This document shows, in pieces, positions 25,426-34,077 of a stretch of 64,000 nt of DNA (within the stretch, counting starts at the first letter, position 1; the number at the start of each line of letters is the position of its first letter). Location: assembly GCF_021026375.1 (NCBI RefSeq), contig NZ_JAJNDB010000001.1, forward strand, positions 744,001 through 808,000, read 5' to 3'. The notes below the pieces were generated by a model. That model searched no databases, was not told where the DNA came from, and saw nothing but the letters and a program-made list of their open reading frames with translations. The DNA comes from Actinomycetospora endophytica. GTDB taxonomy: Bacteria > Actinomycetota > Actinomycetes > Mycobacteriales > Pseudonocardiaceae. A program made the position numbers and the translations under genes.

Positions 25426-26930
25426 GGATCGTCGCCGTGACCGCGTGCCCCACGGGCATCGCCCACACCTACATGGCCGCCGAGGCCCTCGAGGCCGCCG
25501 CCGAGGAGGCCGGGCACACCATCACCGTCGAGACCCAGGGCTCGGCCGGCTCGACCCCGCTGACCGCCGAACAGCTCGCCGAGGCCGACGTCGCGATCTT
25601 CGCGGCCGACGTCGAGGTCCGCGACAAGGAGCGGTTCGCCCACCTGCCGCAGGTCTCGGTCGGCGTCAAGAAGGCCATCAGCGGCGGGGACCTGCTCGTC
25701 GCGCAGGCCGAGGAGGCGGCGACGAACCACGTGCCCGCATCCGTCGATGCGCCGGCCGCGGTCCCGGCCGGGGCGAAGGCCCCCGCCGGCCCCGGTGCCG
25801 CGTCGAAGGTCCGCGCCTGGCTGATGACCGGCGTCAGCCACGTCATCCCGTTCGTCGCCGCGGGCGGGCTGCTCATGGCCATCGGCTTCGCGCTGGCCGG
25901 CTACCAGATCAACCTGCCCGACGACACGCCGCTCTACGAGACGCTGCTGTCCAACGGCTTCGACGCCGGCTCGGTCACCGCCTGGGGCGCCCTGGCGTTC
26001 GGCATCGGCTCGGCGGCGTTCAACTTCCTCGTCCCGGTGCTCGCCGGCTACATCGCCTACGCGATGGCGGACCGGCCGGCGCTGGTGCCCGGCTTCGTCG
26101 GCGGCGCGATCGCGGTGACCACGCACGCCGGGTTCCTCGGCGGCCTCGTCGCGGGCTTCGTCGCCGGCGGGCTGGTCATGTGGATCAAGACGTGGCGGGT
26201 GCCCCGGGCGCTCGCCGGGATCATGCCGGTGCTCGTCATCCCGCTGCTCTCGACGGCCGCCGTCGGGCTGCTGATGTACGTGATCGTCGGCCGGCCGATC
26301 GCCGCGATCACCGAGGGCCTGACGGGGTGGCTGAACGGCCTCTCCGGCACCAACGCCGTGCTCCTCGGCCTGCTGCTCGGCCTGATGATGTGCTTCGACA
26401 TGGGCGGCCCCGTGAACAAGGCGGCCTACACGTTCGCGGTCGCGGGCCTCTCGACCGGCTCGGGCGGCGCGCTGACGATCATGGCCGCCGTGATGGCCGC
26501 CGGCATGGTGCCGCCGCTGGCGATGGCGCTGGCCACCGTCGTGCGGAAGTCGCTGTTCTCCGAGGTCGAGCGGGAGAACGGCCGCGCCGCGTGGCTGCTC
26601 GGCGCGTCATTCATCTCCGAGGGCGCCATCCCGTTCGCCGCCGCCGACCCGATCCGCGTCATCCCCTCGATCATGGTCGGGGGCGCGGTCACCGGGGCGC
26701 TGTCGATGACCTTCGCCGCGACCCTGCGCGCCCCGCACGGCGGCATCTTCGTGGTGCCGCTGATGGGCGACCCGCTGGGCTTCCTGGTGGCGGTCGTCGC
26801 CGGGACGCTCGTGGCGACGGCGCTGGTCGTCGCGCTCAAGACCTTCGCCCGCCGTCGTCCGGCCGCTGCGGTCGACACGGGGGACACCACCACCTCGTCC
26901 GTCCGCGAGACCGCCGGAGCGACCGCATGA
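25422..26930 (+). CDS. fruA: PTS fructose-specific enzyme IIBC
   Basis: A 502-aa transporter. Residues 1-100 are the IIB domain, with the phosphorylated Cys9 in VTACPTGIAHTYMAAEAL. An Ala/Pro linker follows and then the IIC membrane domain (about 125-480) with roughly nine helices, including TGVSHVIPFVAAGGLL and the conserved loop FDMGGPVNKAAYTFA. It imports fructose and phosphorylates it to fructose 1-phosphate, feeding fruK. It overlaps IIA by four bases at its start. The Arg-rich end (FARRRPAAA) marks the cytoplasmic C-terminus. Confidence 0.95.
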   Translation: MRIVAVTACPTGIAHTYMAAEALEAAAEEAGHTITVETQGSAGSTPLTAEQLAEADVAIFAADVEVRDKERFAHLPQVSVGVKKAISGGDLLVAQAEEAATNHVPASVDAPAAVPAGAKAPAGPGAASKVRAWLMTGVSHVIPFVAAGGLLMAIGFALAGYQINLPDDTPLYETLLSNGFDAGSVTAWGALAFGIGSAAFNFLVPVLAGYIAYAMADRPALVPGFVGGAIAVTTHAGFLGGLVAGFVAGGLVMWIKTWRVPRALAGIMPVLVIPLLSTAAVGLLMYVIVGRPIAAITEGLTGWLNGLSGTNAVLLGLLLGLMMCFDMGGPVNKAAYTFAVAGLSTGSGGALTIMAAVMAAGMVPPLAMALATVVRKSLFSEVERENGRAAWLLGASFISEGAIPFAAADPIRVIPSIMVGGAVTGALSMTFAATLRAPHGGIFVVPLMGDPLGFLVAVVAGTLVATALVVALKTFARRRPAAAVDTGDTTTSSVRETAGATA

Positions 26931-26959
26931 GCACCACGCACAGCCCTCAGGAAGGCACC

Positions 26960-27232
26960 ATGATCGAGCGCACCGTCGTCGTCGCGACCCAGATCGGGCT
27001 GCACGCCCGGCCCGCCGCGGTGTTCTGCAAGGCCGCCGCGGCCCAGCCGGCCACCGTCACGCTGGCCACCGCGGAGGGCGACTCCGCCGACGCCCGCAGC
27101 ATGCTCTCGGTGCTCGGGCTCGGCGTGCGGGGCGGTCAGCAGGTCACGCTCTCCGCCGACCCGGAGGCCACCGGCGCCCAGGCCTCGGTCGACGCCCTGG
27201 CCGAGCTGCTGGCGTCCGATCTGGACGCCTAG
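26960..27232 (+). CDS. ptsH: PTS phosphocarrier protein HPr
   Basis: A 90-aa HPr. The phosphorylated His15 is in QIGLHARPAAVF, and the regulatory-site region DARSMLSVLGLGV has Ser47 at the position equivalent to Ser46 of Gram-positive HPr. I chose ATG 26960 because AGGAAGG lies five bases upstream and gives the usual HPr length; an ATG at 26927 overlapping the IIBC stop would add 11 residues. Finding HPr at the end of the fructose operon, with ptsI opposite, makes this locus self-sufficient for fructose uptake. Confidence 0.94.
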   Translation: MIERTVVVATQIGLHARPAAVFCKAAAAQPATVTLATAEGDSADARSMLSVLGLGVRGGQQVTLSADPEATGAQASVDALAELLASDLDA

Positions 27233-27242
27233 ACCCCGGTTC

Positions 27243-27371
27243 TGAGCGAGGGGCCCCTTCGGTCGAATAGATCGAGCGAAGGGGCCCTTCGCTCATGTCC
27301 GGGCCGGGCGGCGGCGTTCCGGCGAAGGGCGCCCCTGGCCCATCTACTCGAGCGAAGGTGCCCTTCGCTCA
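27243..27371. repeat. Repeat C, copy 2: two-part palindromic element
   Basis: Hairpin one has arms 27243-27261 and 27277-27295 (one mismatch) with a 15-base loop that nearly repeats the loop of copy 1 at 6436-6450. After 25 bases a weaker second palindrome spans 27321-27371 (GCGAAGGGCGCCCC and CGAAGGTGCCCTTCGCTCA). It lies between convergent ptsH and guaB3 and may end both transcripts. Confidence 0.75.
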
Positions 27372-27424
27372 GAACGGCGGCGGGGCGGCGGGGCGGCGGC
27401 CGGAACGACGGGAGGCCGGAATGG

Positions 27425-28555
27425 TCAGCGGCGGACCGACAGCCCGACCCGCTGGAACTCCTTGAGGTCGGAGTAGCCGGTCTTCGCCATCGCCCGGCGC
27501 AGCGCCCCGAACAGGTTCACGGTGCCGTCCGCGCGGGGCGCCGGGCCGCGCAGCACCGCCGCGAGGTCCGTCCCGTGCTGCGGAACCGGCACGACGGCGG
27601 AGCGGGGCAGGTTGGGGTGCGCGGCGGCGGAGGTCCAGTACCAGCCGCCGCCGGGGGCCTCGTCGGCGCCGGCGAGCTGCTCGCCGAGCATCACCGCGTC
27701 CGCGCCGCAGGCGATCGCCTTGGCCATGTCGCCCGAGGTCGCCATCCCGCCGTCGGCGATGACGTGGACGTAGCGCCCGCCGGTCTCGTCGAGGTAGTCC
27801 CGCCGGGCGGCCGCCGCGTCGACGAGCGCCGTCGCCATCGGCACCCCGATCCCCAGCACCGCGTCGGTGGAGGTCGAGGCCGCCTGCCCGTAGCCGACGA
27901 TCACCCCGGCCGCGCCCGTGCGCATGAGGTGCATGGCCGTGCGGTAGTCCCCGACCCCGCCCGCGACGACGGGGACGTCGAGCGACTCGATGAAGTCCTC
28001 GAGGTCGAGCGGCTCCTCGCCCTCGTCGTCGCCGACGTGCTCGGCCGAGATGATCGTCCCCTGCACGACGAGGATCTCGACGCCGGCCGACAGCAGCGTC
28101 GGGGTGAACTCCCGCGCGTGCTGCGGGCTGACCCGCGCCGCCAGCGTCACCCCCGCGCCGCGCACCCGCTCGAGCGCCTCGGTGAGCAGGTCGGTCCGGA
28201 CCGGGGAGGCGTGGAGGCGCTGCAGGTCGCCGAGCGCGCCCGCCGGGTCCTCCGCCGCCCGCTGGGCGACCTCGGCCAGGGCCTTCTCCGGCTCCGCGTG
28301 CCGCGCCCAGAGGCCCTCGGCGTTGAGCACGCCGAGACCCCCGAGCTCGCCCACCCGCACCGCCGTGGACGGCGAGACGACCGCGTCGGTCGGGTGGGTC
28401 AGCAGCGGCAGGTCGAAGCGGTAGGCGTCGAGCTGCCAGGCCGTCGAGACCGCCGACGACGACCGCGTGCGTCGCGACGGGACGATGTCGAGATCGTCGA
28501 AGGTGTAGCTGCGGTGGGCGCTGCGGCCCCGGCCGATCTCGACCTGCTCGCGCAT
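27425..28555 (-). CDS. guaB3: GuaB3-family IMP dehydrogenase-related protein
   Basis: A 376-aa IMPDH-fold barrel without CBS domains, orthologous in position and sequence to mycobacterial GuaB3 (Rv3410c). Typical segments are SYTFDDLDIVPSRRTR, VVAGGVGDYRTAMHLMRTG, GGRYVHVIADGGMATSGD and AIACGADAVMLG. The loop that carries the catalytic cysteine in true IMPDH (GSICTTR) here reads VGYGQAASTSTDAVLG, with no Cys; this is also seen in actinobacterial relatives, so the enzyme activity is doubtful. It lies 20 bases after guaB on the same strand, so the two are co-transcribed. The ATG at 28555 gives the family N-terminus MREQVEIG. Confidence 0.92.
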   Translation of the reverse strand: MREQVEIGRGRSAHRSYTFDDLDIVPSRRTRSSSAVSTAWQLDAYRFDLPLLTHPTDAVVSPSTAVRVGELGGLGVLNAEGLWARHAEPEKALAEVAQRAAEDPAGALGDLQRLHASPVRTDLLTEALERVRGAGVTLAARVSPQHAREFTPTLLSAGVEILVVQGTIISAEHVGDDEGEEPLDLEDFIESLDVPVVAGGVGDYRTAMHLMRTGAAGVIVGYGQAASTSTDAVLGIGVPMATALVDAAAARRDYLDETGGRYVHVIADGGMATSGDMAKAIACGADAVMLGEQLAGADEAPGGGWYWTSAAAHPNLPRSAVVPVPQHGTDLAAVLRGPAPRADGTVNLFGALRRAMAKTGYSDLKEFQRVGLSVRR

Positions 28556-28575
28556 GGTGCCCTTTCCGGCTCCGG

Positions 28576-30090
<1,515 letters not shown>

Positions 30091-30100
30091 CTAGCCGTGC

Positions 30101-30120
30101 CGACGGGGTGATCCCCGTCG
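30101..30120. promoter_or_regulatory. Perfect 8-bp-arm palindrome in the guaB upstream region
   Basis: CGACGGGG (30101-30108) and CCCCGTCG (30113-30120) surround the loop TGAT, 20 bases before the guaB start codon and within the divergent region. It could be a leader hairpin in the guaB mRNA or an operator. No known purine riboswitch shape is visible. Confidence 0.35.
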
Positions 30121-30207
30121 CAGCCGGACCGGCGGTGTCGATCTCCGCAAGTCGGAGTACTCGGGCACCCGCCGGGTCGGGGGTCCGCAACCGGTAGGTT
30201 CGGGGGC

Positions 30208-30594
30208 GTGCCGTACGAAGCCCTGCCGCCGGACCCGTTCGCGGGTGACCCGTCGGACCCCTCCCGGATGCTCGATGCGCTGCACGACGTCGCGGCACCG
30301 GAGGATCTGCCGCTCGACGACGAGGAGCGCGACGAGGTCGTCGCCGACCTCGGAGATCTCGCGGTGTTCCAGGCCCTGCTCGCCCCGCGGGGCATCCGGG
30401 GCGTCGTCGTGGACTGCGAGGACTGTGAGGAGCAGCACTTCCACGACTGGGACCTGCTCCGCGCGAGCCTGCAGCAGCTGCTCGAGGAGGGCCAGATGCG
30501 CCCGCACGAGCCCCCGTTCGACCCGGACCCGGCCTCCTACGTGACGTGGGAGTACTGCCGCGGCTTCGCGGACGCCACGCTCGCCGAGCAGTAA
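30208..30594 (+). CDS. DUF5319 family protein
   Basis: An acidic 128-aa protein conserved next to guaB/sigD in actinobacteria (the Rv3412 position in M. tuberculosis). It starts PYEALPPDPFAGDPSDPS and has a conserved cysteine/histidine cluster VVDCEDCEEQHFHDWDLLR, later WEYCRGFAD, that could bind a metal. No membrane segment is seen. Function is unknown. Its presence between guaB and the sigD/rsdA pair, in the same order as mycobacteria, supports the call. It converges on rsdA over a strong terminator. Confidence 0.88.
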   Translation: MPYEALPPDPFAGDPSDPSRMLDALHDVAAPEDLPLDDEERDEVVADLGDLAVFQALLAPRGIRGVVVDCEDCEEQHFHDWDLLRASLQQLLEEGQMRPHEPPFDPDPASYVTWEYCRGFADATLAEQ

Positions 30595-30612
30595 CCCCGC
30601 TCGGACAGCCCA

Positions 30613-30668
30613 CACGAACGACGACGGGCCCGGCTCCCCCGGAGGGGGAACCGGGCCCGTCGTTCGTG
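30613..30668. terminator. Bidirectional terminator between DUF5319 and rsdA
   Basis: A long inverted repeat: CACGAACGACGACGGGCC to GGCTCCCCC pairs with GGGGGAACC to GTCGTTCGTG, with one mismatch and a three-base bulge. It lies 18 bases after one stop codon and four before the other. Confidence 0.85.
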
Positions 30669-30672
30669 GTGC

Positions 30673-31575
30673 CTAGTTCGAGGGTGACGGCGGCGGCGGC
30701 ACCGTCGTCGTGGTGGTCGTCGACGCGTCCGGGGCGCTCTTCGGGCTCGGCCCGTCGGGCTCGGTGCCCTTCGTCGTCGTGTCGCCCGTCGTCGGGCTCG
30801 ACTTGTCGGAACTCGAGCCCGACTCGGCCGGCGCCTGCGGCTTCGGCTTCGACGGCCGGCCCGACTCGCCGCTGCCGCTCGACTGCGACGAGCTCTGGCT
30901 CCCGCTCGGGGTCGTCGAGGACGACGACGGGTCGGACGGGGCCTGCGGCTCGAGCGACTTGAGGGCCTCCTGGCGCCGCTGCTGCAGCGCGGGCTGGTCC
31001 TCGGGCTGGGCGGCCTGTATCTGGCCCGCCGCGCTCTGGAGCAGCGACTGCGCCTGCGCGGGGTTGCCGTCGCGGATGGCGGTGTTGGCCTGATCGATCG
31101 TCGTGCGGGCCTCCTGGGCCTTCGCGACGTTGTCCGCGTGCTCCGAGAAGAGCACCTTCGTCAGCCCGAACATCGCGTCGCCCGGCTGCGCGGAGTGCAC
31201 CGCCACCGTGAGGCCCGAGAGCGCCACGGCGATCGCGGCGGCGGCCACCGCGAACGGCATCCGCCTGCGGGCGCGACTGGCCCGGCGATCTCGCGCGGCG
31301 TGCCCGGCCTCGACCGCCTCGGACGCCTCGTCGAGGCCCACCAGCTCCGGCATGGGATCGGCCTCGATGTCGGCCTTCCACGCGGCGAGGATGGCGGCCA
31401 GGTGGTCGTCGTCCTGCCCCGGACGCCCGAAGACGTCTCCGCTCGCACCGACACCGCCGGAGACCGCCCCGCCGGCGATGGCATCGAGCAGGGCGTCGTC
31501 GGCGCGCACCGCGGCGAGGTCCACCGGGCCGTCGACGAGATCGTCACCAGCACCGAAAGCGCGGTGACCACCCAC
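30673..31575 (-). CDS. rsdA: Anti-sigma-D factor RsdA
   Basis: A 300-aa single-pass membrane anti-sigma factor. The N-terminal sigma-binding stretch reads DLAAVRADDALLDAIAGG, a basic patch RRASRARRR precedes the transmembrane helix (107-128), and the outer part has a helical region of about 60 residues followed by a Ser/Thr/Pro-rich tail ending SN. This matches RsdA of M. tuberculosis (Rv3413c), which holds SigD until it is proteolysed. The GTG start follows the sigD stop directly with no gap, which fixes a 1:1 translation arrangement. The outer tail is probably disordered or glycosylated. Confidence 0.88.
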   Translation of the reverse strand: MGGHRAFGAGDDLVDGPVDLAAVRADDALLDAIAGGAVSGGVGASGDVFGRPGQDDDHLAAILAAWKADIEADPMPELVGLDEASEAVEAGHAARDRRASRARRRMPFAVAAAAIAVALSGLTVAVHSAQPGDAMFGLTKVLFSEHADNVAKAQEARTTIDQANTAIRDGNPAQAQSLLQSAAGQIQAAQPEDQPALQQRRQEALKSLEPQAPSDPSSSSTTPSGSQSSSQSSGSGESGRPSKPKPQAPAESGSSSDKSSPTTGDTTTKGTEPDGPSPKSAPDASTTTTTTVPPPPSPSN

Positions 31576-32154
31576 CTAACTCACCTCTTCCGAGATCGCG
31601 GACACGGCGGTCCGCAGCTTCGACAGTGCGCGGTGCTGTGCCACCCGTACCGCTCCGGGTGTGGATTCGACCGCTTCCGCGGTCTCCTCCGCCGAGAGCC
31701 CAACGACGACACGCAGCACCAGGATTTCCCGCTGTTTGGGTGGCAGCGTGTCGAGCAGTTGACCCATCTGGACGGACAACGCACCGTTCATCGCGCGCTG
31801 CTCCGGCCCGTCGTGCGGGTCGAGCTCCTCGGGCAGCTCGGAGACGGGTTCGGAACGATTCCGCGCCACCGAGCGATGGGCGTCGACCACCTTGTGCGCC
31901 GCGATCCCGTAGACGAAGGCGAGGAACGGACGGCCCTGATCGCGGTAGCCGGGCAGTGCGGTCAGCACGGCGAGGCACACCTCCTGGGCCACGTCGTCGG
32001 CCGAGACCGACGACCGTTCCTGCCGGCCGATCCTCGCGCGGCAGTAGCGCACGACGAGCGGACGGATGATCGCGAGGACACGATTGAGAGACGAGCGGTC
32101 GCCGTCGTTGGCGGCGGCCACCAGCCTCTCGAGGTCGTTCCCTGACTCGGTCAT
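31576..32154 (-). CDS. sigD: ECF RNA polymerase sigma factor SigD
   Basis: A 192-aa ECF sigma factor. Region 2 includes RPLVVRYCRARIG, the core-binding SADDVAQEVCLAVLTALP and the -10 recognition helix near FVYGIAAHKVVDAHR. Region 4 is TLPPKQREILVLRVVVGLSA followed by the recognition helix STPGAVRVAQHRALSKLR. It pairs with rsdA immediately downstream and sits in the same place as Rv3414c. In mycobacteria SigD controls stationary-phase and chaperone/ribosomal genes; here groES/groEL and whiB are close by. ATG 32154 gives the usual short N-terminus. Confidence 0.92.
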   Translation of the reverse strand: MTESGNDLERLVAAANDGDRSSLNRVLAIIRPLVVRYCRARIGRQERSSVSADDVAQEVCLAVLTALPGYRDQGRPFLAFVYGIAAHKVVDAHRSVARNRSEPVSELPEELDPHDGPEQRAMNGALSVQMGQLLDTLPPKQREILVLRVVVGLSAEETAEAVESTPGAVRVAQHRALSKLRTAVSAISEEVS

Positions 32155-32501
32155 CGCTCCCCGTGGCCCCGGCGTTACGCGCGGAGGTGTGACGCGTAGG
32201 TCCACCTCTGGTCGTGGCGCCACCGCGGACGGTGGCCCGGAGGGGTCACCGTACCGCTCAGGCGGATGGCTCGCGCCCTGTCCGCCAGATGGGTTCGCTC
32301 GATCCGGCACACGCCAGCGGTCCGCGGCCCGGTGGACGGCACGCGGTGTTCCGATCGCCGGAGTGGGCAGATCGTCCGGGGGAGGGTTGTCCCCCGGACG
32401 GGCACGGGTGGGGTCGTGGACCCCGTACGGCGGGGTCGCCCCGGCGGTGGACGGCCGCGAGACGCGGAGCGGCTGCACACGCACCGGACGAGGCCGGGCG
32501 G
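32155..32501. other. Gene-free stretch upstream of sigD
   Basis: These 347 bases separate sigD from the response-regulator gene on the same strand. They contain one clear hairpin (32374-32399) and presumably the sigD promoter. Apart from these I see no repeat, ORF with coding bias or known RNA. Confidence 0.5.
32374..32399 (-). terminator. Terminator-like hairpin downstream of the atypical response regulator
   Basis: Perfect 10-bp arms GTCCGGGGGA (32374-32383) and TCCCCCGGAC (32390-32399) with a six-base loop, 103 bases after the regulator's stop. It has no U-run, as is common in actinobacteria. Confidence 0.6.
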
Positions 32502-33098
32502 TCAGGAGACCAGACCGCGGCGGAAGCCGTGAGCCACGGCCTGCGCCCGGTCGCGCACACCCAGCTTGCGGAACAGCCGCCGGGCGTGGGTCTTGACGGT
32601 GTCCTCCGACAGGTAGAGCTCCCGGCCGATCTGGCCGTTGCTCTTGCCCTGCGCCATGCCCCGGAGCACCTGCAGCTCACGCTCGGTGAGCTGGACACCC
32701 GAGTCGGAGGGCGTGCGCGGCGCGGGCACGGACGTGCTGGCGAGGGTGTGGGCGAGCGCGGCCACCAGCTCGGGCCGGGACGCGTCCCAGCGCAGGTAGC
32801 CCCGGGCCCCGCCGGCGATCGCGGCCGCGATGCTGCCGGAGTCGTCGGGCGCGCCGAAGACGATGACGTTGGCCTGCGGGTGCGCGGCGACGAGCCGGCG
32901 GGTCGCCTCGACCCCGGTCGGCACGGCGCGCTGGGTCCCCACGAGGACGACGTCGACGCTCTGGCGGGAGAAACGGGTGAGCAGTTCGTCGCCGTGGGCG
33001 ACGCAGTCGATGCGGTGGACTCCCGGGACGGCCGACATCACGCGGGTCAGTCCCTCACGCACACTGCGGCGGTCGTCGCAGATCAGGACCGTCGTCAC
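32502..33098 (-). CDS. Atypical LuxR-family response regulator lacking the phosphoacceptor
   Basis: A 198-aa protein with a receiver-like domain (1-120) and a LuxR helix-turn-helix (about 132-190; LTERELQVLRGMAQGKSNGQ, then SEDTVKTHARRLFRKLGV). The acidic pair is kept (CDD, 8-9), but the phosphorylation site reads VDVVLVGTQ with Gly54 in place of Asp, and the conserved lysine region is GYLRWD. It therefore cannot be switched by a normal kinase and resembles the atypical BldM/WhiI-type regulators of actinobacteria. GTG 33098 is chosen because GGGAGGAG precedes it by eight bases. It diverges from whiB across a long control region. Confidence 0.85.
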   Translation of the reverse strand: MTTVLICDDRRSVREGLTRVMSAVPGVHRIDCVAHGDELLTRFSRQSVDVVLVGTQRAVPTGVEATRRLVAAHPQANVIVFGAPDDSGSIAAAIAGGARGYLRWDASRPELVAALAHTLASTSVPAPRTPSDSGVQLTERELQVLRGMAQGKSNGQIGRELYLSEDTVKTHARRLFRKLGVRDRAQAVAHGFRRGLVS

Positions 33099-33712
33099 GG
33101 AAGCTCCTCCCTGCAGCGTTCCTGCAGACGGTTGGCGGGCACTACTGGACATCGGCGCGACTCCCGGAGACCTTGAGTCCGATCCGTGGTTTTCCCGTGC
33201 CGGATCCGCGACTCGCGCCATGCCTGCTCCCTCGTCCCGTGTCCCGGGGCGACCACCCGGCGGTCTCGCTGCGACGGTCACGACCGGTCCCCCTTCCTCG
33301 ACAACGGCTCCGGGGCCGACCGGTCACGCCCGACCCAACACCTGAGAACCCTTTTTCCGCCACCCACACGGAGCACCGGCCACGCAGTGCTTCGGGCATG
33401 ATCACGGATGGTGGTCGTTTCGGCAAGTCCCGTCACCGTCCGAAATCGGTGTTCCCCTGTGAGTACCGATGATGTCCCGCGTCCGGACGACCGACCGGTC
33501 AGCTCCCCCACCCAGGGGGACGGCTCACATCCATACGTCTTGTACCGCCGACCACGCCGGTCATAGGGTCGGCTCACGGTCGCCCTCCGCGCGGCCGCGG
33601 GCACGGACGGTGATTGACGCCGACGGGCCCGAGTACGTGGTGGGAATCGCGTCGGGGATCCACGATGGCGGTCCCCGCGGCCCACCACCGTCAGGACGAG
33701 GAGGTGGTCGAG
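33099..33712. other. Long divergent control region between the atypical regulator and whiB
   Basis: Gene-free stretch of 614 bases. The 8-bp palindrome GACCGGTC occurs three times (33282-33289, 33318-33325, 33493-33500), with GTCCGGAC at 33481-33488 and a small hairpin (TCCCCC/GGGGGA, 33504-33520). A promoter candidate for whiB is at 33540-33569. The repeated palindrome is a likely binding site for a dimeric regulator, possibly the divergent one. Confidence 0.55.
33540..33569 (+). promoter_or_regulatory. Candidate whiB promoter
   Basis: TTGTAC (33540-33545) and, 18 bases on, TAGGGT (33564-33569) fit the actinobacterial TTGNNN / TANNNT pattern. The predicted start would leave a leader of about 135 bases before the whiB ATG. 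Confidence 0.4.
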
Positions 33713-34006
33713 ATGGCCGACGTCCGTCGACTCCCCGGCCCCAACGCCGATGTCTGGGACTGGCAGCTCCACGCGGCGTGCCGCGGTATGGACAGCGCGT
33801 TCTTCTTCCACCCCGACGGCGAGCGGGGCCCGGCCCGGGCCAGCCGTGAGCGCCGAGCGAAGGCAGTCTGCGAGAGCTGCCCCGTCATGGAGCCGTGCCG
33901 CAGGCACGCTCTCGCGGCCGGCGAGCCCTACGGCATCTGGGGCGGGCTCTCGGAGTCGGAGCGCACCGGCTCCCGGTCCCGGCACCGCGGGATCGTCGTG
34001 GGCTGA
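33713..34006 (+). CDS. WhiB-family iron-sulfur transcription factor (WhiB3-like position)
   Basis: A 97-aa Wbl protein. The four cluster-binding cysteines are Cys23, Cys53, Cys56 and Cys62 (AACRGMD; CESCPVMEPC), followed by the GIWGG turn at 74-78 and a basic tail (RSRHRG). This is the standard WhiB layout: a 4Fe-4S domain that binds region 4 of the main sigma factor. ATG 33713 is preferred because GAGGAGGTGG lies just upstream; an ATG at 33665 would add 16 residues. Its position between sigD and groEL matches whiB3 (Rv3416) of M. tuberculosis, but the exact subgroup needs a tree. Confidence 0.92.
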   Translation: MADVRRLPGPNADVWDWQLHAACRGMDSAFFFHPDGERGPARASRERRAKAVCESCPVMEPCRRHALAAGEPYGIWGGLSESERTGSRSRHRGIVVG

Positions 34007-34026
34007 GGACCGCGACGACACAGCGA

Positions 34027-34058
34027 AAGGGCCCGGCCGGGGAACCGGCCGGGCCCTT
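34027..34058. terminator. Bidirectional terminator between whiB and groEL
   Basis: Perfect 14-bp arms, AAGGGCCCGGCCGG (34027-34040) and its complement (34045-34058), with the loop GGAA. It lies 20 bases from each of the two convergent stop codons. Confidence 0.9.
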
Positions 34059-34077
34059 CGTGTGCGTCGAGCAGGGA

